Source: Saprospiraceae bacterium (GTDB lineage: Bacteria > Bacteroidota > Bacteroidia > Chitinophagales > Saprospiraceae). From it: a DNA stretch of 49,992 nt. Shown here one piece after another: positions 8,613 to 17,921 of this stretch. A program made the translations under genes and the position numbers. How positions within the stretch are numbered: position 1 is the first letter of the stretch; each line of letters starts with the position of its first letter. The stretch spans positions 1 through 49,992 of the forward strand of contig JAJTFM010000024.1 in NCBI GenBank assembly GCA_021298575.1, written 5' to 3'. The notes beneath the pieces are model-generated. The model was not told where the DNA came from, ran no database searches, and saw nothing but the letters and a program-made list of their open reading frames with translations.

Positions 8613-9536
8613 ATGAAAAGAAGAAATTTCCTTCGAAACAGCCTGATCGGCACAGCCGCCCTGGCATCAGGTCCTGCCAGTGTTACTGCAGGAGAAATCA
8701 TATCTGAAACACCAGCCGGAACATCGTTCAAACTAAAATATGCTCCTCACGACGGAATGTTCAGGCACTCTGCCGGTGATGATATCCTGGATCAGCTGAG
8801 GTTTATGGCAGATCAGGGCTTTGCAGCATTCGAAGATAACGGTATGTCGGGCCGCGATACCTCTACACAGGAAAAAATGGCTGCACTCATGAGTCGCCTG
8901 AATATTCAGATGGGTGTTTTTGTTGCTCATAAAATTTACTGGTCAGAACCCAATCTGGCAAGCGGAAATGCCGATAAGCGAAAGGAATTTCTCGAAGATA
9001 TCAGAAAGTCTGTCGAAATTGCCAAAAGAGTGAATGCAAAGTGGGTGACGGTCGTGCCAGGCTTCAAGGACCTCCGGCAGGATATGGGTTTCCAGACCGC
9101 TCACGTTGTCGAGTCGCTGAAACAGGCTTGTGATATTCTGGAACCACACGGACTGGTCATGGTACTTGAACCGCTGAATTTCAGAGATCACCCGGGGCTT
9201 TTCCTCACCGATGTGCCACAGGCACATGCAATATGCAAAGCTGTTGACAGCCCGTCTTGCAAAATTCTGTACGACATTTATCATGCCCAGATTCAAATCG
9301 GGAATATTATTCCGAATATTGATGCGGCATGGGACGAAACGGCCTACTTCCAGATTGGCGACAATCCGGGAAGAAAGGAGCCAACTACAGGAGAAATAAA
9401 CTATAAAAATGTATTCAGACATATTCATTCCAAAGGGTTTACCGGTATTCTTGGAATGGAACATGGCAACTTTTTCCCGGGCAAGGACGGTGAGCTGTCG
9501 CTTGTAAAATCATACCGGGAAGTTGATTCATTTTAA
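8613..9536 (+). CDS. Sugar phosphate isomerase/epimerase-like TIM barrel (hydroxypyruvate isomerase-like)
   Basis: 307 residues. It starts with a Tat-like leader (Arg3-Arg4 in KRRNFLRNS, then an Ala/Gly-rich hydrophobic stretch). The rest is an AP-endonuclease-2-like TIM barrel. Candidate metal ligands lie in MVLEPLNFRD, ILYDIYHAQIQ and the terminal GMEHG. The family includes hydroxypyruvate isomerase, inosose dehydratase and tagatose/xylose-type epimerases; substrate is not predictable. It follows apbE by 11 bp and is probably the last gene of this operon, since a hairpin follows. Confidence 0.82.
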   Translation: MKRRNFLRNSLIGTAALASGPASVTAGEIISETPAGTSFKLKYAPHDGMFRHSAGDDILDQLRFMADQGFAAFEDNGMSGRDTSTQEKMAALMSRLNIQMGVFVAHKIYWSEPNLASGNADKRKEFLEDIRKSVEIAKRVNAKWVTVVPGFKDLRQDMGFQTAHVVESLKQACDILEPHGLVMVLEPLNFRDHPGLFLTDVPQAHAICKAVDSPSCKILYDIYHAQIQIGNIIPNIDAAWDETAYFQIGDNPGRKEPTTGEINYKNVFRHIHSKGFTGILGMEHGNFFPGKDGELSLVKSYREVDSF

Positions 9537-9545
9537 CTTAATATG

Positions 9546-9580
9546 AAATATCTGTACCAACTGCACAGATATTTATCTTT
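9546..9580 (+). terminator. Hairpin terminator
   Basis: AAATATCTGT (9546-9555) pairs perfectly with ACAGATATTT (9565-9574) around a 9-nt loop, followed by ATCTTTT. It separates the sugar-enzyme operon from the RND pump gene. Confidence 0.6.
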
Positions 9581-9616
9581 TCAAGGCGGTTAACTGCGTA
9601 CATTCGCACCGATTTT

Positions 9617-12600
9617 ATGAATCTTACTGCCATATCCATCAAACGCCCGTCATTAATCATTGTGGCGTTCACCGTACTGACCTTCATGGGGGCGGCGAGT
9701 TATTTCCGTCTTCCTATCGAGTTGGTGCCCAAATTCAGCGCCCCGGTAATCACTATTATTACTATTTACCCCGGTGCATCGCCCGGGGAAGTGGAAAATG
9801 CTGTCAGTAAGCCGATAGAAGATGCTGTATCATCCGTACAGGGAATCAGCCAGATACAGGTGGGATCGCAGGAAAGTTCCTCTTTTATCGCGATTGACTT
9901 TGAACAGTCTGTTGACCTCGACAAGGCTGTACAGGAGATGCAGCGCAAGATCAACCAGTTACAGGCCACTTTGCCCAAGGAAGTACGCCCCCCTGTAATT
10001 AACAAATTCGCACTTGATGAGCTGCCAATTCTCAAACTGGCTATTTCTGCCAATCTCGCCGGTACCGATTTCTATGATCTGGTGAAAAACAGGGTGGTGT
10101 CGGAGATATCGCAGGTAAAAGGAGTTGCACAGGTAAGTGTACTCGGGGGTGAAGAGCGTGAAATTAAAATAAATATCTCCAGTACTCGTCTTGAACAGTA
10201 TGGCCTGTCACTGTTACAGGTGGCACAGGCGGTACAGACTGCCAATCTGGACTTCCCCACGGGCAAGGTGACAGGAGAGGAGAGCCAGATGCGTATTCGT
10301 TTGGCAGGAAAATTTCTCGATGTGGAAGACATCCGGAATCTGGTAGTAGGCAAGAGCCGCTTCGGCTCATCTATTTTTCTGAAAGATATTGCCGAGGTAC
10401 AGGATGGTGTCAGAGATCCCGATATGGTTTGTCGTTATGACGGCACACCCGCAGTAGGTATTACCATCAGAAAACAGGGAGATGCCAACGCTGTGGAGAT
10501 GTCCAGGAAGGTACTTGAAAAGCTCGCCGTTCTGGAAGGTGCATATTCCACTCAGGGACTAAAGTTTGAAGTTGTTGCCAACAGTAGTACATTCACCGAA
10601 AAAGCTACTACCGCCGTACTGGAAGATCTGGGACTGGCCATATTGCTGGTTGCTCTGGTAATGCTGCTGTTCCTGCACAGTATGCGGAATGCTGCAATCG
10701 TGCTGGTATCCATTCCCACTTCGGTCATCAGTACTTTCCTGATGATGAATGTTTTCGGATATTCCCTCAACCTGATGTCGCTCCTCGGCCTGTCGCTCGC
10801 GATCGGTATTCTGGTAGATGATGCCATCGTGGTCATCGAGAATATATACAGGCATCTGGAGATGGGAAAGAACAGGGTGCAGGCCAGCTACGACGGCCGT
10901 ATGGAGATCGGCTACACCGCGATTAGTATCACGCTGGTTGACGTGGTGGTGTTCCTCCCCATCGTTTTCAGTTCGGGAATCGTACCGAACCTCCTGCGCC
11001 AGTTCTGTATGACAGTGGTAACCTCCACGCTGATGTCGCTGCTTGTGTCTTTTACGCTGGTTCCGTGGCTGACTTCCAGACTCGGCAAGTTGCACAAATT
11101 CAAGGGGAATAATGTTGCCGGCAAGATCATTGTGAACTTCGAAGCATTTCTCGATCGTATCTCTGACGGCTTCGTGCAGTTACTTTCTCTGGCACTTCGG
11201 AATTCATATTCGAAAATCATTACGCTTGCACTTGCCATTGGGCTTTTCGGCGCATCATTCGGCCTGATAAGTTCCGGCCTGATTGGAAGTGCGTTCATGG
11301 ATAACGGTGAACGCGGCGAATTTATCGTCGAAATAGAAATGCCGAAAGATGCCTCTCTGGCTCAAACCGATGCCACCACTAAAAGAGTGGAATCATGGCT
11401 CAGGGAACAGGAACATGTGATGCACACTTTCGCTTCTGTGGGGTACAGCAACAAACTGTTCGGACAAAGTTCTCCGTATGTGGCCGAAGTACAGGTCTTT
11501 TTGTCGCCCTATGGCCACGGACGAACCGAATCCACACAGGTTTATGCCCGTAAAACAAAAGTAAAGCTCGAGGAAATTGTCGCAGGCGCACGTATACGCA
11601 CAAATCCCATTGATATCCTCGGTCTCTCGGTTATGCCGATCGAGGTGATGCTGAATGGTCCCGATCTCGACAGCCTGCTCAGTCTGTCGGAACGGGTACG
11701 CCGTGAAATGGAAATGGTGAATGGCTGCGTGGAGATAGCAGCCTCCGTGGAGCCGGGAAATCCCGAGGTCAAGGTGGAAGTAAACCGCCAGCGTATGGCC
11801 GATAATGGTCTTGCTATGGCACAGGTAGGGCTTACGCTCCAGACAGCCTTCAGTGGTAACACAGATGCCAAGTTTCGCTCTGGCGATTATGAGTATCCCA
11901 TCAGAATTGGCCTTGATGCTTTCAACAGACGCAGTGCAGAGGATATCAGAAATATATCCTTCGTCAATCCGCTGGGAAGTACCGTTTATCTGAAACAGTT
12001 TGCCGAAGTGAGAGAGGATGCCGCTCCCACCCGCCTCGAACGCCGCGACCGGATGCCGTCTGTCAAGCTTAGCGCACAGGTCATCGGTCGCCCGAAAGGT
12101 ACCGTGGGCCGAGAGGTAAAGGCGAGGGTGGATGCACTGGCGCTCCCCGCAGGCGCGCAAGTGAAATACGGCGGTGATCTTCGCCTCCAGCAACAGGGTA
12201 TAGGAACAATGGGATTCGCCCTGTGGACATCCCTGCTACTGGTTTACCTGATTATGGTGGCACTGTACGATAACTGGATATATCCGCTCGTCGTGCTTGT
12301 TTCAATACCACTGGCCGTAATTGGTGCATTCCTTGCACTTGCACTGGCCGGTGAAAACCTCACGGTGTTCACCGGACTCGGACTGCTCATGCTGGTCGGA
12401 CTTGTCGGTAAAAATGCCATTCTGGTGGTAGATTTTGCCAATCAGTTGCGCGACAAAGGGGTGCCTCTCCGCGAAGCCCTGCTCGAGTCAACACGGCTCC
12501 GCTTCCGTCCGGTACTCATGACCAATATAGCCATGGTAATTGGTCTGCTGCCCATTGCTTTTGCACAGGGCTCCGGTTCCGATTGGAAAAACGGTTTGGC

Positions 12601-12736
12601 ATGGGCAATCATAGGAGGCCTCAACTCCTCCATGCTGCTTTCGCTGATAGTAGTTCCTGTGGTGTTCTGGGGCTTCGATCGCGGCCTTGAAAAACTGGGT
12701 ATAGGTAAAAGTAAAAAAATAGACTTGAACGAGTAG
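9617..12736 (+). CDS. RND efflux pump inner-membrane subunit (AcrB/HAE1 family)
   Basis: 1039 residues, the usual RND length. It shows the duplicated 12-TM architecture with two large periplasmic loops. The proton-relay Asp pair is in GILVDDAIVVIEN (TM4), and the TM10 Lys is in GLVGKNAILVVDFAN. These pumps export drugs, detergents or lipophilic compounds using the proton motive force, together with a periplasmic adaptor and TolC. Neither partner is adjacent: a TolC and adaptor pair lies about 28 kb away at 41219-44160. TACATTCG at 9599-9606 is a near-consensus -7 element just upstream. A weak hairpin follows the gene. Confidence 0.93.
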   Translation: MNLTAISIKRPSLIIVAFTVLTFMGAASYFRLPIELVPKFSAPVITIITIYPGASPGEVENAVSKPIEDAVSSVQGISQIQVGSQESSSFIAIDFEQSVDLDKAVQEMQRKINQLQATLPKEVRPPVINKFALDELPILKLAISANLAGTDFYDLVKNRVVSEISQVKGVAQVSVLGGEEREIKINISSTRLEQYGLSLLQVAQAVQTANLDFPTGKVTGEESQMRIRLAGKFLDVEDIRNLVVGKSRFGSSIFLKDIAEVQDGVRDPDMVCRYDGTPAVGITIRKQGDANAVEMSRKVLEKLAVLEGAYSTQGLKFEVVANSSTFTEKATTAVLEDLGLAILLVALVMLLFLHSMRNAAIVLVSIPTSVISTFLMMNVFGYSLNLMSLLGLSLAIGILVDDAIVVIENIYRHLEMGKNRVQASYDGRMEIGYTAISITLVDVVVFLPIVFSSGIVPNLLRQFCMTVVTSTLMSLLVSFTLVPWLTSRLGKLHKFKGNNVAGKIIVNFEAFLDRISDGFVQLLSLALRNSYSKIITLALAIGLFGASFGLISSGLIGSAFMDNGERGEFIVEIEMPKDASLAQTDATTKRVESWLREQEHVMHTFASVGYSNKLFGQSSPYVAEVQVFLSPYGHGRTESTQVYARKTKVKLEEIVAGARIRTNPIDILGLSVMPIEVMLNGPDLDSLLSLSERVRREMEMVNGCVEIAASVEPGNPEVKVEVNRQRMADNGLAMAQVGLTLQTAFSGNTDAKFRSGDYEYPIRIGLDAFNRRSAEDIRNISFVNPLGSTVYLKQFAEVREDAAPTRLERRDRMPSVKLSAQVIGRPKGTVGREVKARVDALALPAGAQVKYGGDLRLQQQGIGTMGFALWTSLLLVYLIMVALYDNWIYPLVVLVSIPLAVIGAFLALALAGENLTVFTGLGLLMLVGLVGKNAILVVDFANQLRDKGVPLREALLESTRLRFRPVLMTNIAMVIGLLPIAFAQGSGSDWKNGLAWAIIGGLNSSMLLSLIVVPVVFWGFDRGLEKLGIGKSKKIDLNE

Positions 12737-12756
12737 CTACCGGCGTCTGTCGCCTG

Positions 12757-12797
12757 TTTCGGCCTTTCAATTGGCTTCTTCGGTGAGTTGGCCGAAA
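12757..12797 (+). terminator. Possible weak hairpin terminator
   Basis: TTTCGGCC (12757-12764) is complementary to GGCCGAAA (12790-12797) across a 25-nt loop. There is no T-run, so termination strength is doubtful. It lies between the RND gene and the ABC transporter genes. Confidence 0.3.
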
Positions 12798-12856
12798 TAC
12801 CCGGTGGATACGTCCAAGGTGTAATAATTTCGCATCACTTATAAAAAAAGCGAAAA

Positions 12857-13762
12857 ATGATTCTCTCTGTACAGCATGTGGTGAAAACCTACGGAACCTA
12901 TAGGGCCGTCGATGATGTTAGTCTGGAAGTGCCCAAAGGTACCGTGTTCGGTATGCTGGGGCCGAATGGAGCCGGCAAAACCTCTCTCATCCGGATGATT
13001 ACTACCATTACAGCACCTGATGAGGGTAAAATATACCTCGATGGAGAACTGCTGAATTCCCGATCACCTGAAAAAATCGGTTACATGCCGGAAGAAAGGG
13101 GACTGTATAAAAAAATGAAGGTGGGAGAGCAGCTGCTTTATCTGGCCCAGCTCAAGGGGCTTACAGAGAAACAGGCTAAAGACGCCATAGACTACTGGCT
13201 GAACAGATTCGAGATTACCGACTGGTGGGAAAAGAAGGTGGAAGACCTTTCCAAGGGTATGCAGCAGAAGATCCAGTTCATCGCCACTATCCTTCACCGG
13301 CCCAGGCTCCTCATCCTCGATGAGCCGTTCACCGGGCTCGATCCGATCAATACCAACCTGATAAAAGATGAAATCCGTTTGCTGAACGAATCGGGCATAA
13401 GTATTATCTTCAGTACACACAGGATGGAACAGGTAGAAGAGATGTGCAATCACATTGTGCTGATCAACAAAGGGAAAAACGTACTGTATGGCGATGTACA
13501 GACTATCAAGAAGCAGTACAAGAAGAATCTTTATGAAGTGGAAACAGATGGAGTGTTACCCGATGGCGCACAGGTACCTTTCCCGGTCGTGAAACACGAA
13601 AAAAATACCTATACCTTTCAACTTGATCGCGAAGAAACCAGTAGCGATTTGCTCAGGTTCTTCCTTCAGCAGCCAGCCAGAGTGGTGAGGTTTCAGGAAA
13701 TACTTCCCTCATTTAACGAAATATTCATCCAAAGGGTGGCAGAAACGGAAACGACTGCCTGA
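12857..13762 (+). CDS. ABC exporter ATP-binding protein (NatA-like)
   Basis: 301 residues. It has Walker A GPNGAGKTS, the ABC signature LSKGMQQK, Walker B LLILDEP followed by FTGLDP, and the H-loop STHRMEQ. The C-terminal 80 residues match the DUF4162 tail seen on NatA/CcmA-type ATPases. It starts 21 bp before the permease gene's ATG, so the two form one exporter, as in NatAB-type systems. Substrate is unknown (Na+, drugs or lipids have been described). TAATTTCG near 12823 resembles the -7 element. Confidence 0.92.
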   Translation: MILSVQHVVKTYGTYRAVDDVSLEVPKGTVFGMLGPNGAGKTSLIRMITTITAPDEGKIYLDGELLNSRSPEKIGYMPEERGLYKKMKVGEQLLYLAQLKGLTEKQAKDAIDYWLNRFEITDWWEKKVEDLSKGMQQKIQFIATILHRPRLLILDEPFTGLDPINTNLIKDEIRLLNESGISIIFSTHRMEQVEEMCNHIVLINKGKNVLYGDVQTIKKQYKKNLYEVETDGVLPDGAQVPFPVVKHEKNTYTFQLDREETSSDLLRFFLQQPARVVRFQEILPSFNEIFIQRVAETETTA

Positions 13763-13783
13763 TAAACGCCATAAGTCCGAATT

Positions 13784-15103
13784 ATGTCAAAACTGTCACT
13801 CATTATCAAGCGCGAATATCTCACGCGCGTCAGGAAGAAATCTTTCATCATTGGTACACTGCTGGCGCCGGTAGGTTTGCTGGTTTATATGCTGGTCATC
13901 GTCGGGCTCTCTGCCTATCAGGGAGGCGATGAAGTCAGGGTAGCCATACTCGATGAGGCCGGAATGATTAATCAAATCCCCGATGAGCGCGGCGTGCGAT
14001 TTATACCTGCAGCCAATAAAAACCTCGACCAGCTGAAACAGGAGGTGATGGAGCGCAAAATTGATGGCGTTCTCCGGGTACCCCCTCTGGCCAACTTCAA
14101 GCAGACAGATCACACGGTATATTATTATTCCGAAGATAAGCTGGCCCCCGAAAAAAGTGAACTGATCGAACGCAGGCTGGCAACCAAAATCCGCGACTTT
14201 AAAATGGATTCGCTTCGTCTGGACGTCGAACAACTTAAATTGCTCGATTCCGAGGTCTCAATAGACCCTGAGTCCCTGACTGGTGAGGACAAGGATGATC
14301 AGAGCAAGTACACCGTGGGTGTGGGCCTGGCGATTGGTGGAATCATGACATTCCTGCTCTTTTTCATGGTATTGATGTATGGTCAGATGGTTATGCGCTC
14401 CGTTATGGAGGAAAAAACAAACCGTATTGTCGAGGTAATCATGTCATCAGTCAGGCCCTTCGACCTGATGATGGGCAAAATTGTTGGTGCCGGACTGGTA
14501 GGGCTTACGCAGGTAGTAGCCTGGGTGGTACTCAGCGGGGCTGTTTCATTTCTGGTGCCCATGATTTTTGGTCTCGACAGCCCGCCTCCGGGAGCTATGG
14601 AGAGTGCCGGTCAGGCTGATCCCGAGATGGTGCAGGATATGATTACTCGCATCATGTCAGAGTTAAGCAAGCAGAACTGGCTGCTGATAACCACCTCTTT
14701 CATCATCTTCTTCCTCGGAGGATACTTTATTTATGCTTCCATGTTTGCTGCCGTAGGATCGGCCATGGGCGATGACAGCGGCGAAGGTCAGGCACTGACG
14801 CTACCTGCCACACTGCCACTGATACTCGCATTCTATATCGTTTCCATGGCAGGCTGGCGGAATCCTGACAGCGGTCTGATGGTTTTCGCATCTATTTTTC
14901 CACTGTTTTCTCCAATCGCCATGCCTTTCAGGATGGCTTTCAATCCTCCGTGGTATGAGGTGGCTCTTTCAATCGTTCTGGTACTTGCCACTGCTGTACT
15001 TTTCGTTTGGCTGGCCGGACGCATTTACAGGGTAGGTATTCTGATGTACGGTAAAAAAGTCACTTTCAGGGAAATAGGCAAGTGGCTGTTTTACAAGGGG
15101 TAG
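13784..15103 (+). CDS. ABC-2 type permease (NatB-like)
   Basis: 439 residues. One N-terminal helix (about 20-45) precedes a long extracytoplasmic region (about 50-175), then five or more C-terminal helices (from about 180). This matches ABC2_membrane_3/NatB permeases. The segment MRSVMEEKTNRIVEVIMSS after the second helix is the characteristic conserved cytoplasmic motif. It pairs with the ATPase 21 bp upstream. There is no nearby regulator or accessory protein that reveals the substrate. Confidence 0.9.
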   Translation: MSKLSLIIKREYLTRVRKKSFIIGTLLAPVGLLVYMLVIVGLSAYQGGDEVRVAILDEAGMINQIPDERGVRFIPAANKNLDQLKQEVMERKIDGVLRVPPLANFKQTDHTVYYYSEDKLAPEKSELIERRLATKIRDFKMDSLRLDVEQLKLLDSEVSIDPESLTGEDKDDQSKYTVGVGLAIGGIMTFLLFFMVLMYGQMVMRSVMEEKTNRIVEVIMSSVRPFDLMMGKIVGAGLVGLTQVVAWVVLSGAVSFLVPMIFGLDSPPPGAMESAGQADPEMVQDMITRIMSELSKQNWLLITTSFIIFFLGGYFIYASMFAAVGSAMGDDSGEGQALTLPATLPLILAFYIVSMAGWRNPDSGLMVFASIFPLFSPIAMPFRMAFNPPWYEVALSIVLVLATAVLFVWLAGRIYRVGILMYGKKVTFREIGKWLFYKG

Positions 15104-15129
15104 CTTTACCATGAATTAAAAAACCGGAT

Positions 15130-15807
15130 TTGTCCTTACTTGTCCAAATACTGGCAGTTTTGCCCGGATTAATAATCTGCTACCTGATTTTCAGGGTTGA
15201 CAGGTATGAGCGCGAACCTCTTTGGGCCATGTTGATGGCGTTTTGTCTCGGTGTACTGGCTACGTTACCGGCAGTACTGCTGCAGTATTCTTCCGGAATG
15301 ACCCCGATACCGTCGAATCCGGGTATCCTTTTCACGCTCGGAGCTTCTTTTGGTGTGGTCGCAGTCAGTGAGGAGGTATTTAAATGTCTGGCTTTTTATC
15401 TGGGTGTTTTCAATCGTCGTTTTTTCAACGAACCGCTGGATGGTATTGTTTATGCGGTTGTATTGGCTATGGGCTACGCCACAGTCGAGAATATACTGTA
15501 CGCGGCTGCTTATGGGATTAACACCACTATCCTCAGAGCGTTTACCGCCGTTCCCGCTCACCTTGTATTTGCTATCGTACAGGGCTATTACCTGGGGCGC
15601 GCGAGGTTTATGCCCGGGAGAAAATGGTATCTGATAGCCAAAGGATTGGGTATCTCCATTGTCCTGCATGGCGTTTACGACTTCCTCGTCATGCAACAAT
15701 TATCGGGCGGCCTGTCTATGCTGGGGGCCGTATCAGTTTACATCTGTCTGTATTATTGCGAACCCCTGATTCGGGAGCACCTCGAAAACTCTCCGTTTCG
15801 GGCCTGA
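15130..15807 (+). CDS. PrsW-family intramembrane metalloprotease-like protein
   Basis: 225 residues, seven or so predicted helices. The family motifs are clear: SEEVFKCLAF (EExxK), GYATVENILY, HLVFAIVQGYYLG and HGVYDFLV, supplying the Glu and His residues expected at the active site. PrsW proteins cleave membrane substrates such as anti-sigma factors in Gram-positives; the target here is unknown. I start it at the TTG at 15130, since no ATG or GTG in frame precedes the conserved first helix and the upstream ATG (15112) meets TAA after one codon. It ends 3 bp from the convergent gldH gene. Confidence 0.83.
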   Translation: MSLLVQILAVLPGLIICYLIFRVDRYEREPLWAMLMAFCLGVLATLPAVLLQYSSGMTPIPSNPGILFTLGASFGVVAVSEEVFKCLAFYLGVFNRRFFNEPLDGIVYAVVLAMGYATVENILYAAAYGINTTILRAFTAVPAHLVFAIVQGYYLGRARFMPGRKWYLIAKGLGISIVLHGVYDFLVMQQLSGGLSMLGAVSVYICLYYCEPLIREHLENSPFRA

Positions 15808-15810
15808 CCA

Positions 15811-16299
15811 CTACCGTTTTTTCCCGGTATCCTCAAGCAGCAAGGTCACTCCGGAAATGCCCGGCAGCGGACTGGTTCTTGTGAACTGCTCCATTGTGAT
15901 TTTATAATCGCCTTTTTCATTGAAATAGACGTTATTCTGCAACATTGTTCGCAGTGTACACCTCCCGCCTGAACGCTTTCCGGCAGGATTGCCCAGGTTG
16001 TCAAATAAATCGAATGAACGCATTCTCTCAACCCTTTTGCCGCCCGGGAAAGTGGTGAATAACTTCAGATACAGATTTTGTACAGGGAAAGTGTCAGCGT
16101 ATTCAAATTCAGCATACAGGTTATAGAGTGCAGAGGTGTCAGTGACTGAAATCCGGTACTCCAGGGAGTCTGAATAGGCCCAGCTGTTGTTGGGAATCTC
16201 TTTTCTTTCTTTATAAACAAATGTATCCTGGCAGGCGATAATCGAAAAAATAGCCAGAACGGAAATGAAAAGGGTGATATGAAGCGAAATTTTTGTCAT
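15811..16299 (-). CDS. gldH: Gliding motility lipoprotein GldH
   Basis: 162 residues. A lipoprotein signal peptide ends at the lipobox IIAC with Cys23. The mature part resembles GldH: the early TFVYKERKEIPNNSWAYSDS region and the beta-rich LYNLYAEFEYADTFP segment. GldH is required for gliding and chitin use in Flavobacterium johnsoniae, and is also found in non-gliding Bacteroidota, apparently as an envelope lipoprotein. It is the last gene of a three-gene minus-strand operon, 17 bp after the DUF1460 gene. Confidence 0.85.
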   Translation of the reverse strand: MTKISLHITLFISVLAIFSIIACQDTFVYKERKEIPNNSWAYSDSLEYRISVTDTSALYNLYAEFEYADTFPVQNLYLKLFTTFPGGKRVERMRSFDLFDNLGNPAGKRSGGRCTLRTMLQNNVYFNEKGDYKITMEQFTRTSPLPGISGVTLLLEDTGKKR

Positions 16300-16316
16300 T
16301 TTTTCAGTGTTGATGT

Positions 16317-17174
16317 TCAGTTGAGCCTTGCTACCATGATTCCCGATTGGCCCGGTTGTGCAAGTACATATTCTGCCAGCGGCTGACCGCTGATTATTAC
16401 CTTTTTAGCCAGTGAAGATGCGTGCATCAAATGAACCCTGTTTCCTTTCCGAACTGCAAATCCCTGGTGGGCAACGTCCAGATCCGGTTTGACAGATGTC
16501 AGGCATATAATATCACCATCCTGAATCAGGTGTTCCATACCGATAATTTCGTGCTGGGGGATGTAATACCACTGGTGTGCATTAATCCTTTTTTCTGCAT
16601 TCCGGATATCTCGAAGCGTCTCTTCATCGTTTATTTTCGGGTATTTGTGCGGGCGCGCAGATATGTAGCCCACTTTTTTTTCGTAAGGCCTGCCTCCCAG
16701 ATCTTTTGTCAGATCTCTCATCAAGCCTGATTTCTCAGCCTGCAGAAGCCATCCTGTGAAGTAGTGTATTCTTGAGCCGTATCCGTCAATGATGCCTCCC
16801 CAGTACCTCATTCCCCTGATCTGACGCGCCATGCTCTCCATGCTGTCGTCGTCGGTAAGGGAAATAGCCAGACAGTTTTCCATAAAGGTCCAGCAGTCGA
16901 GCTCCCGGAGATTGACGGTAAGCACTTCTCCCTGATTTCGGTCGAGCACGCCTGTCACATAAGGTGCGCCCAGAAAGGACTTTGCAACTGACAGGCAGCG
17001 ATTTGCCACCGGGGCGTCAGCTTCTGCAAACCGGCGTTTCTCAAGAAAAACCGATGTGTCAGCTGAGGTTGCTACATATTCAATTTTGTCAGAAGGGCCT
17101 CCTGTTTGCCATGCGACCAGTGTGATGGCCAGGGAAGCAGTCAGGAGGAGCAAAACTTTACTGTACTTTACCAT
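16317..17174 (-). CDS. DUF1460 protein (N-acetylmuramoyl-L-alanine amidase-like)
   Basis: 285 residues. The N-terminal hydrophobic segment (about 5-22) is a signal peptide or anchor. The body matches DUF1460, an NlpC/P60-like papain fold. The probable nucleophile is the Cys in RELDCWTFMEN near residue 88, and a His in DVAHQGFAV is a candidate partner. Structural studies of the family suggest cleavage of cell-wall peptides or amide bonds in the periplasm. It lies between udk (14 bp) and gldH (17 bp). Confidence 0.85.
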   Translation of the reverse strand: MVKYSKVLLLLTASLAITLVAWQTGGPSDKIEYVATSADTSVFLEKRRFAEADAPVANRCLSVAKSFLGAPYVTGVLDRNQGEVLTVNLRELDCWTFMENCLAISLTDDDSMESMARQIRGMRYWGGIIDGYGSRIHYFTGWLLQAEKSGLMRDLTKDLGGRPYEKKVGYISARPHKYPKINDEETLRDIRNAEKRINAHQWYYIPQHEIIGMEHLIQDGDIICLTSVKPDLDVAHQGFAVRKGNRVHLMHASSLAKKVIISGQPLAEYVLAQPGQSGIMVARLN

Positions 17175-17188
17175 TAAAAAGGGGGATT

Positions 17189-17809
17189 TTACATGGATGA
17201 AAGTTTGTCGCGGATAAAGCCTGAAATGACATCCAGCCCTCTGTCGAAACTCTGGTTGTTATTGATGACGATATCGGCTTCATCTTTGTAAGGCTGGATA
17301 TAACGCTCGAAAGAGGGCAGAACATGGTACTGATACTGATAAAGCACGTCCTCAATCGGGTATCCTCTTTCAATCTGATCCCGCACAATACGTCGTATAA
17401 CCTTGAGGTTTTCCTTGGCATTAATGAATACCTTGAGGTTGAGAAATGGTTGAATTTTCCTGAAATGGAGAACGAACAGGCCTTCAATGATAACCACCGG
17501 AGCCGGGTTGAAAGTGAGTATCCGTGGCTCTACATTCGGGTTGTTGAAAACGTGTTCTTTTTTTTGTACCACTTGCCCGCCAATCAGTGACTGGATGTCC
17601 CTTTTGAACCCTTTTTTGTCGAAAGATTGTGGCAGGTCAAAATTGTGCCTGCCCTGTTCATCCTGCTGCTGCATGTCTCTGGGCAGGTAATAATCATCCT
17701 GAGACACGATGCAAACCTCTGATTCCGTGAACTGCTCTCTCAGTCTTCTGACGAAGCTTGTTTTGCCGCTTCCACTGCCGCCACAGATGCCAATAACGTA
17801 TGGAGTCAT
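17189..17809 (-). CDS. udk: Uridine kinase
   Basis: 206 residues from the ATG at 17809. A longer reading from 17986 would cross the promoter and overlap the divergent transporter gene, so it is rejected. Walker A is GICGGSGSGKTS (residues 6-17). Other uridine kinase features are QDDYYLPRD, the LFVLHF strand and RRIVRDQIERGYP in the lid. The enzyme phosphorylates uridine and cytidine with ATP or GTP in pyrimidine salvage. The divergent neighbour is a CNT nucleoside transporter, which fits uptake plus trapping. TACATTCG (minus strand, 17850-17843) is a near-consensus -7 element 33 bp upstream. Confidence 0.9.
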   Translation of the reverse strand: MTPYVIGICGGSGSGKTSFVRRLREQFTESEVCIVSQDDYYLPRDMQQQDEQGRHNFDLPQSFDKKGFKRDIQSLIGGQVVQKKEHVFNNPNVEPRILTFNPAPVVIIEGLFVLHFRKIQPFLNLKVFINAKENLKVIRRIVRDQIERGYPIEDVLYQYQYHVLPSFERYIQPYKDEADIVINNNQSFDRGLDVISGFIRDKLSSM

Positions 17810-17921
17810 TACTTTTTTGTTTTGTTGAACGTAATTCAGTTGCGAATGTATGTTATCTGTTGAAATTTTTTTGATAACCGATCGGTTAGCGTACTTTTCG
17901 CCCTGAAAAACACAACTAACG
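17810..17921. promoter_or_regulatory. Divergent promoter region, udk / nucleoside transporter
   Basis: A 112-bp region separates the two start codons. On the minus strand CGAATGTA (17843-17850) reads TACATTCG. On the plus strand TACTTTTC is at 17892-17899. Both differ from TAnnTTTG by one base. The short dyad ACCGATCGGT (17877-17886) is a perfect 10-bp palindrome between them and could be a regulator site. Confidence 0.45.
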
